This document shows, in pieces, positions 50,086 to 58,340 of a stretch of 64,000 nucleotides of DNA. Positions within the stretch are counted from its first letter, which is position 1, and each line of letters opens with the position of its first letter. Source of the DNA: JAEUHQ01 sp964538915 (GTDB lineage: Bacteria; Planctomycetota; UBA1135; UBA2386). The DNA lies in NCBI GenBank assembly GCA_964538915.1, contig CAZIFB010000003.1:1-64000 (forward strand), read 5' to 3'. Below the pieces are notes generated by a model, which was given only the letters and a program-made list of their open reading frames with translations, ran no database searches and was not told the DNA's origin. The position numbers were made by a program, and so were the translations under genes.

Positions 50086-50994
50086 TCAGGGGATCAAAGC
50101 CGTCGCGCCGCCCGAGTGCGACAGGCCGTCGACCGCGAGCGGGTCGAGAACGGCCCACTGGAACGACAGCGGCAGTGCGCTCCACGTCGGATCGTTCGGC
50201 ACGAAGATGCTCGTCTCGACGCCGCCGTTGAGCGGGCCGGTGTGCGTCTTCGTCACGTACGCGAGCAGGATCTCCGGAGACGCGTAGAGGTCCATGATCC
50301 CGATGGGCGCACCGCCGGGGATCGGGAAACCGACGACCAGGATCGCGATCGCGTTGCGCGCGGCACCGTCGAGCCACACGTCGACCGGATTGCCGAGCGC
50401 CGGCCATCCCTGCAGTCCGATCGTGGGCACACCGTACTGGCCGGCCTTGCCCGCGCCGTAGACGGTGTTCGTGCCGGACGCACCCGGCCCGTACAGGCGG
50501 AACTTGCCCGCCGTCTGTGACTGCGCGTGCCACGTGTTCCCGTCGGAGTAGTGCGTCTCGACGAGCACGTTCGCGGGTTCGGTGTCGGCGCTGACCGAGT
50601 GCTGCGGGAACATGCCCTGCACGCGCCAGACGAGGAAGTAGTCCTGCCCGGCGACGACCGGCGCCGCCTGCGCGAACGCGGCGCCCTGCCAGCAGCGTGT
50701 GTGCGTCGTCGTCCACGTGCCCGGCTGTCCGACGAGCGACAGCGGCAGTCCGGTGGCCGCATCGCGCGTTCGGATCTCGAGCGAATGCTGCGCCGGCGTC
50801 GAGTTGCCCGTGAAGATCTGCGCCGCGGTCAGGTCCGTGTTCTGTGTCGCCGTGAAGCGGAACGCGATCACGCTGCTCGGCCATCCGACCGCGTAGCCGC
50901 CGTACGACGGGTTGTCGTTGCGCGCGTCGAGGAGCTGCTGCGCCGGAGCAGTGCTGGCGAGGAAGAGGAACGCCGCCGAGAGGAGGAGACGCAT
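50086..50994 (-). CDS. Secreted protein with Planctomycetota-type C-terminal module
   Basis: The 302-residue protein has a signal peptide (MRLLLSAAFLFLASTAPAQQ). The N-terminal 160 residues are jelly-roll-like (VIAFRFTATQNTDLTAAQI, GQDYFLVWRVQGMFPQ). The final 130 residues match the C-terminal module of the other secreted proteins here: YGVPTIGLQGWPALGNPVDVW, a strand, then FQWAVLDPLAVDGLSHSG. No catalytic motif is seen. It probably is an extracellular binding or structural protein. It lies 27 bases upstream of recN on the same strand. Confidence 0.7.
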   Translation of the reverse strand: MRLLLSAAFLFLASTAPAQQLLDARNDNPSYGGYAVGWPSSVIAFRFTATQNTDLTAAQIFTGNSTPAQHSLEIRTRDAATGLPLSLVGQPGTWTTTHTRCWQGAAFAQAAPVVAGQDYFLVWRVQGMFPQHSVSADTEPANVLVETHYSDGNTWHAQSQTAGKFRLYGPGASGTNTVYGAGKAGQYGVPTIGLQGWPALGNPVDVWLDGAARNAIAILVVGFPIPGGAPIGIMDLYASPEILLAYVTKTHTGPLNGGVETSIFVPNDPTWSALPLSFQWAVLDPLAVDGLSHSGGATALIP

Positions 50995-51074
50995 GGCCGG
51001 AAGTGTCCGCGGCGCGGCGACGCTGGCAAGTCCGCGCGGGGGTGAGCAGACCACCCTCCGGTCGGAGCGCAGCC

Positions 51075-51500
51075 TCACAGCTGGTAGAGCATCACGTACA
51101 CGACCACGCCGGTGATCGAGACGTAGAGCCAGATCGGCGTCGTGACCTTCGCCCACTTCTTGTGTTGCGCGCGGCGATCCTTCAGACCGAGCCACACGGT
51201 TCGCAGGATCAACGGCACCTGCACGACCGCGAGCACGATGTGCGAGATCAGCAGCGCGAAGTACACCGGCCGGATCCAGCCCTCCTTCGTGAACTTCACA
51301 GCCTCGGCGTTGAAGTGGTACGTCAGGTAGCAGGCGAGGAACGCTGCCGACACTCCGACCGCGCTCAGCATCAGGACCTTGTGCAACGCGACGTTGCCGC
51401 GCTTGATCGCGACGAGACCGGCGCAGATGAGGACGAACGCGATCGCGTTCAGCGTGGCGTCGACGTGGGCGAGAATGCGGAAGTCGAAAGCGGCGAGCAT
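51075..51500 (-). CDS. DUF420 membrane protein
   Basis: The 141-residue protein has four hydrophobic segments (ATLNAIAFVLICAGLVAI, MLSAVGVSAAFLACYLTYHF, YFALLISHIVLAVVQVPLIL, PIWLYVSITGVVVYVMLYQ). The His residues in LHKVLMLSA, YHF and HIVLA match the DUF420 family, of which the Bacillus member CtaM/YozB is needed for cytochrome oxidase assembly. It lies 7 bases after the ABC permease gene in the ctaA-ctaB operon, which agrees with that role. The oxidase subunits are not in the window. Confidence 0.85.
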   Translation of the reverse strand: MLAAFDFRILAHVDATLNAIAFVLICAGLVAIKRGNVALHKVLMLSAVGVSAAFLACYLTYHFNAEAVKFTKEGWIRPVYFALLISHIVLAVVQVPLILRTVWLGLKDRRAQHKKWAKVTTPIWLYVSITGVVVYVMLYQL

Positions 51501-51507
51501 CGATGGT

Positions 51508-52266
51508 TCAGACGACGTCGCGGACGCTGCGACGGTTGACGACGAGGGCGCCGAGCGCGAACGTCGCGGCGGCGAAGAGCACGGTACCGGTCATGCAGAC
51601 GGCGAACGACGGCACGCCCGGCACGTCGCCCTGGAAGGCGTGGCGCAGCGCGCCGACGCCGTAGGTCATCGGGTTGACGAAGCGAACCCATGCGAGCAGC
51701 GGGTGCGCACTCTCCATCGGGAAGAAGGCGCCCGACAGCAGCAGCATCGGCATCAGGAACAGCATCATGATGCCGTGGTACCCGGCGGTGCTGTCCATCA
51801 GCCACGCGAGCGCGAAACCGAGGCCGGTGACCGCGAGCGCGAGCAGGGCCAGGACACCGAGGCCGAGAGCCACACTGTCGAACGACAGGGACACACCGGC
51901 GAGTGGCGCGAGCAGCAGGAAGATCACCGCCAGGCCGAGGCCGAGCGACGCGCCGCCGAGGATCTTGCCGAGCGCGATCGCCGAGCGCGGCACCGGCGAC
52001 ACGAGGACGCCCTGGAGGAAGCCTTCCTTGCGGTCCTCGATCACGGTGATCGTCGCGAAGATCGCGGTGAACAGCGTGATCATCGCCAGCGTGCCGACGA
52101 AGAAGTACTGCCCGTAGTCCATGCCGCCCGGCTTGAACGAGCCGTGCAATGCGCCGCTGAACAGCGCCCAGAACACGATCGGTTGCAGGAGCGATCCCGT
52201 GAGCCGCGGCCGGTCGCGCAGGAAGCGGACGATCTCGCGGTGCCAGAGGGCCAGGACGGCGCGCAT
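51508..52266 (-). CDS. ABC-2 type exporter permease
   Basis: The 252-residue protein has six hydrophobic segments of the ABC-2 family (PIVFWALFSGALHG, FFVGTLAMITLFTAIFATIT, FALAWLMDSTAGYHGIMMLF, LMPMLLLSGAFFPMESAHP, FAAATFALGALV). EDRKEGFLQGVLVSPVPR is a typical cytoplasmic loop. It overlaps the ATPase gene by one base (TGATG). Because it lies between ctaB and DUF420 it may export a heme or another factor needed in oxidase assembly; similar genes are seen in other cta operons. The substrate is inferred. Confidence 0.88.
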   Translation of the reverse strand: MRAVLALWHREIVRFLRDRPRLTGSLLQPIVFWALFSGALHGSFKPGGMDYGQYFFVGTLAMITLFTAIFATITVIEDRKEGFLQGVLVSPVPRSAIALGKILGGASLGLGLAVIFLLLAPLAGVSLSFDSVALGLGVLALLALAVTGLGFALAWLMDSTAGYHGIMMLFLMPMLLLSGAFFPMESAHPLLAWVRFVNPMTYGVGALRHAFQGDVPGVPSFAVCMTGTVLFAAATFALGALVVNRRSVRDVV

Positions 52267-53243
52267 CACGACTTCCTCCGCCGGCCCTTCGCCGGCTGTG
52301 CTTCGGGCTCGGTGACGATGAATCGTTTGCCCGTCTTCTTCAGGAACACGTCCTGCAGCGACGGATGCGCCAGCGACAGGCGCTGTACGCGCGCGCCGAA
52401 GCGCTGCACGATGCGAGGCACCAGCTCGTGCACGTTCGCGCCGTCGATGCGCAGCGTGTTGTCGACCACCGTCGCGGCGACGCCGAACTGCTGCTGCAGC
52501 TCGGGCGCGAGCGAAGCGGCGTCCGAGGCCTCGAGCTCGAGCACCTGGCCGCCGACCTCGCGCATCAGGTCCGCCGGCCGCCCGGCCGCGACGACGTGGC
52601 CCTGGTCGAGCAGCAGCAGGCGATCGGCCTCGGCGGCTTCGTCCATGAGGTGTGTCGTGAAGAGCACCGTCAGCTTCGGATCCGCGCGCAGCATGCCCCA
52701 CATGTCCTTGCGCGCCGCGGGATCCAGCCCCGTGCTCGCTTCGTCGAGCAACACGAGGTCCGGCTTCCCGAGCAGGCACTTGCCGATCTCGACGCGGCGA
52801 CGCAGGCCGCCCGACAGTTCGCCGACGAGGTCGTTCGCCCGATCGGCAAGTCGTCCGGCCGCCAGCACGGCGTCGATTCGCGCCGCGAGGTCCGCGCCCG
52901 ACAGGCCGATCAGGAGGCCGCCGTAACGGAGGTTCTCGCGCACGGTCAGCTTCTTGTCGACCGCGGGCGACTGGAACACGACGCCGAGCCGCGAGCGGAT
53001 CGCGCGCGACTCCTTCGCGAGATCGAGGCCGAGCATCGACACCCGGCCCTTCTGCAGCGGGACGAGCGTCGACAGCAGCTTGAACAGGGTCGACTTGCCC
53101 GATCCGTTCGGTCCGAGGAAGCCGTACGCCTGCCCGGCGGCGACTTCGAAGGACACGTCGTTCAGCGCGCGGCGTTCGCCGTAGGCGAACGTGATCCCGG
53201 CAGCGGTCACGGCATTGGTCATCGCGGCACCGTTGTAGCTCAT
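52266..53243 (-). CDS. ABC exporter ATP-binding protein
   Basis: The 325-residue protein has Walker A GPNGSGKST (44-52), signature LSGGLRRR, Walker B LVLLDEAS, and the switch His in FTTHLMDEAAEADR. The roughly 110-residue C-terminal part (VLELEASDAASLAP, FGARVQRLSLAHPSLQDVF) is the usual dimer region of ABC-2 exporters. It works with the downstream permease. The ATG 53243 overlaps the ctaB stop by 4 bases; a second ATG lies 7 codons further in. Confidence 0.93.
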   Translation of the reverse strand: MSYNGAAMTNAVTAAGITFAYGERRALNDVSFEVAAGQAYGFLGPNGSGKSTLFKLLSTLVPLQKGRVSMLGLDLAKESRAIRSRLGVVFQSPAVDKKLTVRENLRYGGLLIGLSGADLAARIDAVLAAGRLADRANDLVGELSGGLRRRVEIGKCLLGKPDLVLLDEASTGLDPAARKDMWGMLRADPKLTVLFTTHLMDEAAEADRLLLLDQGHVVAAGRPADLMREVGGQVLELEASDAASLAPELQQQFGVAATVVDNTLRIDGANVHELVPRIVQRFGARVQRLSLAHPSLQDVFLKKTGKRFIVTEPEAQPAKGRRRKS

Positions 53244-54175
53244 GCCTTGTCCCAAGCCATCACGAGGAGCAGCGTGGGCAAGTAGACGATCGACACCGCG
53301 AACGTCATCCGCATCGCCTCGTCGCGGCGGGTGAGCGCCGCGAACGCGGTCGGCACGAAGAACAGGAGGTCGAGCAGCAGGGCGGCCGCCAGGTAGCGGT
53401 CGCCCGCCATCCGGGTCAGGAACGGGACCACGCTCGCCAGGCCGAGAGCCGCCACGTACAGCAGCATCGTGATCGCGGTGCGGTGCCCGGTCGGATCGAC
53501 CACGGGCAGCATGCGCATGCCGGCGCGCGCGTAGTCGTCGCGGTAGCGCCACGCGATCGCGAGGAAGTGCGGGATCTGCCAGCAGTAGACGATCGCGAAC
53601 AGCACGAGTTGGGGCAGCGCGAGGCCGCCGGTCACGGCGGCGTGACCGACGACCGGCGGCAGCGCGCCCGGGATCGCGCCGACGAGCGTGTTGAGCGGCG
53701 TCTTCACCTTCATCGGCGTGTAGACCGCGACGTAGCTCCCGACGATCGCCACGCAGAGCACGGCCGCCGTCCAGTTCCACGTGCCGCGCGCGCGCGAACC
53801 GTCGCCGGCGAGCGGCTCCGCGCCGACGAGCACGAGCAGCACACCGACGATGCTCGCCGCGATGCCGAACGCGAGCACTTCGCGCGGCGACAGGCGACCG
53901 GTGGGCAACGGCCGACCCTGCGTGCGCTTCATCAGCGGGTCGAGGTGGCGCTCGCGGTACATGTTGAGCGCGCCCGAACCGACCGCGCAGAGAAACGTGC
54001 CCGCCGTCGTCGTGACGAGCAGGTCGATCGGCGGATGCGACGTCTTCGCCGGCCACGCCATCCACGCTCCTGCGACGACCGCGAAGACTGCGAGTGCGGA
54101 CAGCCGCGGCTTGCCGAGCTCCCAGTAGGCGCGCAGCTTGCCGCCCGGTGCCGCGCCGACGGACGACGCGGTCAT
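53240..54175 (-). CDS. ctaB: Heme O synthase (protoheme IX farnesyltransferase)
   Basis: The 311-residue polytopic UbiA-type enzyme adds a farnesyl group to heme B. Conserved motifs: NMYRERHLDPLMKRTQGRP (the DxxMxRT loop) and YTPMKVKTPLNTLVGAIPG, then FAIVYCWQIPHFLAIAW. About nine membrane helices are seen, near the usual length. It is coupled to ctaA upstream and to the ABC exporter ATPase downstream by 4-base overlaps. Confidence 0.95.
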   Translation of the reverse strand: MTASSVGAAPGGKLRAYWELGKPRLSALAVFAVVAGAWMAWPAKTSHPPIDLLVTTTAGTFLCAVGSGALNMYRERHLDPLMKRTQGRPLPTGRLSPREVLAFGIAASIVGVLLVLVGAEPLAGDGSRARGTWNWTAAVLCVAIVGSYVAVYTPMKVKTPLNTLVGAIPGALPPVVGHAAVTGGLALPQLVLFAIVYCWQIPHFLAIAWRYRDDYARAGMRMLPVVDPTGHRTAITMLLYVAALGLASVVPFLTRMAGDRYLAAALLLDLLFFVPTAFAALTRRDEAMRMTFAVSIVYLPTLLLVMAWDKA

Positions 54176-55110
54176 GCGACGGTGTCCTGCGGCCCCGCGC
54201 GGCGGGTGCCGCGGAACACGTGCGCCGCGAGCAACGCGACCAGCATCGTCAACGACGCGCCGATCAGGACGTGAAGCGAGATGACCCCCGCGGTCGTCAG
54301 GTTCGCGACGTTCTCCGGCTGCTTGCCCTGCGCGGGTCGGATCGCGAGCACGACGAACCCGAGCAGGATCTGCAGCACCAGCAGACCGACGATCGAGTTC
54401 GCGAGCGGGCGGATGCCGGGGATCTGGCCGAGCCTGCCGGTCGCGAACGCCGTCGCGATCGTGCCGATCACGAAGACGACGAAGCTGTTGCCGACGTGCG
54501 TCCAAAGGGCGTGCGCGCTGTTCGAGTGCCGCGCCACCGCGCCGAACACCGTCTGCACGACGAGGATCGCGAGCGCCAAGAGCGCGATTCGCCGGCCGGC
54601 GCCCGGCGCCGCGGTCGTCACGGGCGCCGTCGCGCGGTAGCGATCCGTCAGCTGGTAGGCGATCCACGCGAACGTGGCGAAGATCAGCTGCGCGAACGTC
54701 GCATGGACGACGCCGGTGATCACCGGCAGGCCCTTCAGCACGTGGGTGCCGCCGACGAGTCCCTGCGCCAGCACGAAGCAGCCGCCGAACCATGCACACG
54801 CGCGCACCCGGCGGTCGCCGAGGCGCCCGAATTCCAGCCACAGAGCGAGCGCGAGCGACAGGAGACCGAGCGTGGCGCCGGCGACGCGGTGGAAGTGCTC
54901 GAGGAAGCCCGGCACCGTCGTCAGGCTGCGCTCCGGCATGAACTCTCCGTCCGACGTCGGCCAGTCGCGGAACGCGAGTCCCGAGCCCGTGCTCGTCGTC
55001 ATCGCTCCCTTCAAGACGGTCAGCACCGTGACCACGAGCACGCCGATCGCGAGCCGGAACGGCCCCCGGGTCGACGGAGTCGTGGCGAGGGGAGCGGTGG
55101 TCGAGGTCAT
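54172..55110 (-). CDS. ctaA: Heme A synthase CtaA
   Basis: The 312-residue membrane enzyme oxidises heme O to heme A for cytochrome oxidase. Motifs: TSTGSGLAFRDWPTSDGEF, FLEHFHRVAGATLGL (His ligands), GVVHATFAQLIFATFAW, and HSNSAHALWTHVGNSF with VISLHVLIGASL (second His pair). About eight helices. First gene of the operon ctaA-ctaB-ABC ATPase-ABC permease-DUF420, all linked by overlaps or very short gaps. A 120-base gap separates it from the TPR gene. Confidence 0.93.
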   Translation of the reverse strand: MTSTTAPLATTPSTRGPFRLAIGVLVVTVLTVLKGAMTTSTGSGLAFRDWPTSDGEFMPERSLTTVPGFLEHFHRVAGATLGLLSLALALWLEFGRLGDRRVRACAWFGGCFVLAQGLVGGTHVLKGLPVITGVVHATFAQLIFATFAWIAYQLTDRYRATAPVTTAAPGAGRRIALLALAILVVQTVFGAVARHSNSAHALWTHVGNSFVVFVIGTIATAFATGRLGQIPGIRPLANSIVGLLVLQILLGFVVLAIRPAQGKQPENVANLTTAGVISLHVLIGASLTMLVALLAAHVFRGTRRAGPQDTVA

Positions 55111-55167
55111 GGCCCGGGCGGGCCACAGAGAATGCCCCTTCGCGCGGCGATTTTCAGCCGCGAGCCA

Positions 55168-55189
55168 CGCCGCGGGCGCTGCCGCGGCG
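55168..55189. terminator. Perfect 8-bp GC inverted repeat upstream of ctaA
   Basis: CGCCGCGG (168-175) pairs with CCGCGGCG (182-189) around GCGCTG. On the minus strand it lies 42 bases after the stop of the TPR gene and 58 bases before the ctaA start, so it can act as a terminator for the former. No T-run follows. Confidence 0.5.
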
Positions 55190-55230
55190 GGCGGTGGCGG
55201 GCCAGCGCAGCGCGCCGGGCCCGCGCACGA

Positions 55231-56049
55231 TCACCGCATCATCTTCGTGGCGGCGGGGCGGCTCTTGTCGCCGTCGAACGCTTCCCACATCGGGCGCTCG
55301 CTGTCCTTCAGACCGCGCGAGTCGACCGTGCGGTCGATCGCCTGGTCCGGCGCGCTCTTCGCCATCGCGAGCAGGTTCTCGACTTCGAGGTCGGTGCCGT
55401 TCGACATTTCGGACGCCTGTTCGAGGTAGGCGATCGCGGCCTGCGACTCACCCATGCGCAGGAGGCAGACGCCGAGGTTGCGCTTCGCGGCCTGCACGGC
55501 CGTCGTCGGCACGCCGTCGCCCGGCGCCAGCGTGAGCTCGGCGATGGCGCGCGGCCACTGGCGCTGCTCCATGAACTTCTCGCCGCGGTACAGGTGCGTC
55601 AGCACGGCCGTGTCGAGCTGCTCGTCGAGCGTGTCGAAGTCCGTCACCTCGATCCACGGCATGTTCTGGAACGTGTTGCGCACGACGCCCGTGATCTGGA
55701 TCCGCTGGTAGAGGCGCAGCGAGTAGAGGCGCTCGAGCTTCGGGTGCGTCTTGCTCAGGAAGAGCATGCCGAAGACGTCTTCGTACGACTTCTGCTGCCA
55801 GATCGGCTGCTCGTCGGCCCACGCGTAGAAGTTGGCGAACTCCGTCGGCGTGAACTTGGTGAAGAACGGGTTCGAGATCTTGCCCAGCGACGCGAACTGT
55901 ACCGTGAAGTTGACCTTCACGTTCTTGTACGCATCCGGGTTCTCGCGGACCTGACCGAGGTTGGTGCGGACGGCAACGCCGAATTCACGATCCTGCGCAG
56001 GGAGCGCCGCGGCACCCAGCAGGAACGAAACGAACAACGCTGTTCTCAT
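55231..56049 (-). CDS. Secreted TPR-like protein
   Basis: The 272-residue protein has a signal peptide (MRTALFVSFLLGAAALPAQ). The first part has a beta-type region (VKVNFTVQFASLGKISNPFF) and FANFYAWADEQPIWQQKSY, then TPR-like helices (RAIAELTLAPGDGVPT, AAIAYLEQASEMSNGTDLE). Function unknown. The frame is open upstream to 56346, but the signal peptide fixes the ATG at 56049. Between it and ctaA is a hairpin; 41 bases upstream is the small FlgM-like gene on the same strand. Confidence 0.7.
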   Translation of the reverse strand: MRTALFVSFLLGAAALPAQDREFGVAVRTNLGQVRENPDAYKNVKVNFTVQFASLGKISNPFFTKFTPTEFANFYAWADEQPIWQQKSYEDVFGMLFLSKTHPKLERLYSLRLYQRIQITGVVRNTFQNMPWIEVTDFDTLDEQLDTAVLTHLYRGEKFMEQRQWPRAIAELTLAPGDGVPTTAVQAAKRNLGVCLLRMGESQAAIAYLEQASEMSNGTDLEVENLLAMAKSAPDQAIDRTVDSRGLKDSERPMWEAFDGDKSRPAATKMMR

Positions 56050-56090
56050 GGCTGTTCTCGAAGAAGACTGGGGTTTCGAAGGGTGCGCGG

Positions 56091-56309
56091 TCACTCCGTG
56101 ATCCGCTCCATCAACTTGCGCAGAGCCTGGTCCATCAGTTCGTCCGGAACGTCCTCCCCCGATCGAGCGAGTTCGCGAAGTCGTTCGATCCGCTCCGCCT
56201 TCGACAGGCTGCGATCCAACAACTCCTCGACGATCCTCTCCACGTCTTCGGAAGGCTGCTTCGGCACGATGCTGAACCCGGGTGCTTGCGCACGGTTGCC
56301 CGTGAGCAA
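56091..56309 (-). CDS. Small helical protein with FlgM-like C-terminal pattern
   Basis: The 72-residue protein runs from TTG 56309. Residues 20-70 are amphipathic helices with SKAERIERLRELARSGEDVP followed by ALRKLMER, which resembles the anti-sigma-28 FlgM pattern (an ER-LR helix, then a Gly or turn, then a C-terminal helix). No flagellar gene is in the window, so an anti-sigma role for another factor is possible but unproven. The start is uncertain. Same strand as the TPR gene, 41 bases upstream of it. Confidence 0.45.
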   Translation of the reverse strand: MLTGNRAQAPGFSIVPKQPSEDVERIVEELLDRSLSKAERIERLRELARSGEDVPDELMDQALRKLMERITE

Positions 56310-56494
56310 CGGGGCTATCGGCGCGCGACGTGTCGTCCCTTGACACGGGATGTCTCTCGCGCGGACCGGACGATCCCGTAGGAAACGGTGGCAGCGAACC
56401 GCCGAAGCGAACGGCCGATCCGGCGAGCGATCAAGAACTCGACGCTCGCCCGCCGAACTGGGGCAGAACTCGACGGTTCGCCACAGACCTGCCG

Positions 56495-57568
56495 ATGATC
56501 ACGACTGTCCGCTCCATTCTCGTCGCATTCCTCACCACGGCCGCCGTCGGGGCGCAGTCCGTTCTCCTCAGCGAAGTCCGAGCCGACGCCGGCGGCCGCT
56601 GGGTCGAACTGCACAACCGCTCGGCGCTGGCAGTCGACCTCTCGTCGTGGTCGCTGCACCACGCGTCGCACACGCCGAGCATGCCGCAGGAGTACTGGTG
56701 GGCGTTCCCGAACGGCACCGTGATCGCGGCGGGCGGCTATCTGCGTGTGCACTGGTACCAGGCCGCGCCCGCGACGCCGGGGACGAACGAGCTGTACACC
56801 GGCAGCACGCCGTGGAACTTCATGTTCAGCCTCGGCGGCGAAGCGCTGTCGTCCGTTCGCGGCGCGTTCGGGCTCTATCGCACGCAGCTCGGCGACCAGA
56901 TGGGCGACGCGTCGCGCATCGAGGACTGGATCAGCTGGGGCGAACACGGCTACACGCGCGAACCGCTCGCCATCGCGAACGGCCGCTGGACGGCGGGCCG
57001 ACACACGCCTGCGATTCCCGACGGGAGCAGCATCGCGCGCAACGAGGGCGCGATCGGCAGCGTGGTGCTCCACGACGAACAGTGGTTCCTCGACACCACG
57101 CCGACGCCGCTCGGTCCGAACCTCTCCGGCGCCGGAGTCGTGAGCTACGGCACCGCGTGCGCCGCCTTCGACAACCATCTGCTCGGCGCACCCGTGCTCC
57201 GCGCACCGTCGCTGCCGCTGCTCGGCAACGCGCAGTTCCGCCTCGCGATCGACAACTCGACGGGCATCTACGGCGAGTACGTGATCGTCGTGTGGAGCGC
57301 CGCTGCGGCCCCCGCCGGCCAGCCTTCGCTGCTGCCATCCATACCTGGCCTGTGCGCCGAAGCCATCGACACGTCGCAGCTCGTCGTCGTGTGGCTCGCG
57401 CAGGCACAGGTCTCGACGACGGTCATCCCGTTCTCCCTCGCGAATGCGTCGCCTGCGCTCGCCGGCACCGAAGCCCACGCGCAGGCGTTCGTACTGGACC
57501 TGCTGCCGTTCGCATGGACGCCGCTGCAGGGCGTCAGCAACGCGCTGCACGTGACGTTCGGCGACTGA
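56495..57568 (+). CDS. Secreted protein with lamin-tail (LTD) domain and Planctomycetota-type C-terminal module
   Basis: The 357-residue protein has a signal peptide (MITTVRSILVAFLTTAAVGAQ). VLLSEVRADAGGRWVELHNR and then LSSWSLHHASHT are the start of an LTD-type immunoglobulin-like domain, which occurs in secreted bacterial nucleases and surface proteins. The last 140 residues (YGTACAAFDNHLLGAPVLR, LGNAQFRLAIDNSTG, ALHVTFGD end) share the outline of the other C-terminal modules in the window. No nuclease motif is seen. The frame is open upstream to 56330. A 185-base unassigned gap (56310-56494) precedes it. Confidence 0.75.
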   Translation: MITTVRSILVAFLTTAAVGAQSVLLSEVRADAGGRWVELHNRSALAVDLSSWSLHHASHTPSMPQEYWWAFPNGTVIAAGGYLRVHWYQAAPATPGTNELYTGSTPWNFMFSLGGEALSSVRGAFGLYRTQLGDQMGDASRIEDWISWGEHGYTREPLAIANGRWTAGRHTPAIPDGSSIARNEGAIGSVVLHDEQWFLDTTPTPLGPNLSGAGVVSYGTACAAFDNHLLGAPVLRAPSLPLLGNAQFRLAIDNSTGIYGEYVIVVWSAAAAPAGQPSLLPSIPGLCAEAIDTSQLVVVWLAQAQVSTTVIPFSLANASPALAGTEAHAQAFVLDLLPFAWTPLQGVSNALHVTFGD

Positions 57569-57582
57569 TCCGCACGAACCGG

Positions 57583-58257
57583 TCAGTCGGCGCGCGTGCG
57601 TTCCTTCGCCCAGCGACGCTGCTGCCGCTCCGGCGCATCGCCGCGGCGCCACAGGAACGCAATCGCCGTCGTCCCCCACTCGCGCAGATCGAGGTCGAGG
57701 TCGTCGTCGAAGTCGTCCTCGTCGAGCACGCCCGTTTCGAAGTGGAACACGACGCACCCGCCGCGAGCCGTGCGGTCCAGGAGGCGCCGCGCACGGGCCA
57801 TCGACTTGACCGGATCCTCGGCGACCATCGCGTAGGGCGGATCGAGGAACACGATGTCCGGAGCGACTTCGTCCTCGTCGCCCTCCTCGTCGGCGTCGTC
57901 GCGCCCACCGCCGAACGTGGCGTGGTTCATCAGCGGCGGATCCCACGCGTCGGAACGCATCACGACGGAACGCGCCACGGCGTCGTCGCCGAGCATCTGC
58001 AGGTTCTGGCGCAGCGCGTCGATCGCCTTGCCGTTCTTCTCACAGAACAGCACACGGGCCGCGCCGCGAGAGAGCGACTCGACGCCGGACGCTCCGGACC
58101 CCGCGAACAGGTCCCACACGATCGCATCGGGGATCTGCTCGGCGAGGATGTTGAACACCGACTCGCGCACCTGGCCGAGCAGCGGCCTCGTGCCGAGGCC
58201 GCGGACGGTGCGGAGCACGCGGCCACCGTAGGTGCCGGCGATGATTTTCAGGCTCAT
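57583..58257 (-). CDS. rsmD: 16S rRNA (guanine966-N2)-methyltransferase
   Basis: The 224-residue methyltransferase has KIIAGTYGGRVL, GTRPLLGQVRESVFNIL, FAGSGASGVESLSRG (51-65, SAM binding) and FLDPPYAMVAED (catalytic DPPY, 139-142). It would methylate G966 of 16S rRNA. An acidic insertion, GRDDADEEGDEDEVAPD (118-134), and an acidic loop near 170-185 are not found in E. coli RsmD. It converges on the LTD gene with 14 bases between. Divergent from the FHA-VWA gene. Confidence 0.93.
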   Translation of the reverse strand: MSLKIIAGTYGGRVLRTVRGLGTRPLLGQVRESVFNILAEQIPDAIVWDLFAGSGASGVESLSRGAARVLFCEKNGKAIDALRQNLQMLGDDAVARSVVMRSDAWDPPLMNHATFGGGRDDADEEGDEDEVAPDIVFLDPPYAMVAEDPVKSMARARRLLDRTARGGCVVFHFETGVLDEDDFDDDLDLDLREWGTTAIAFLWRRGDAPERQQRRWAKERTRAD

Positions 58258-58340
58258 GGGGTCGGGGCGGATGTTCGCAAGGGCGGACGCTGCGTGCAAC
58301 TTCGGCCCGCAAACGCTGCGGCCGCGCTACAACCCCGACC

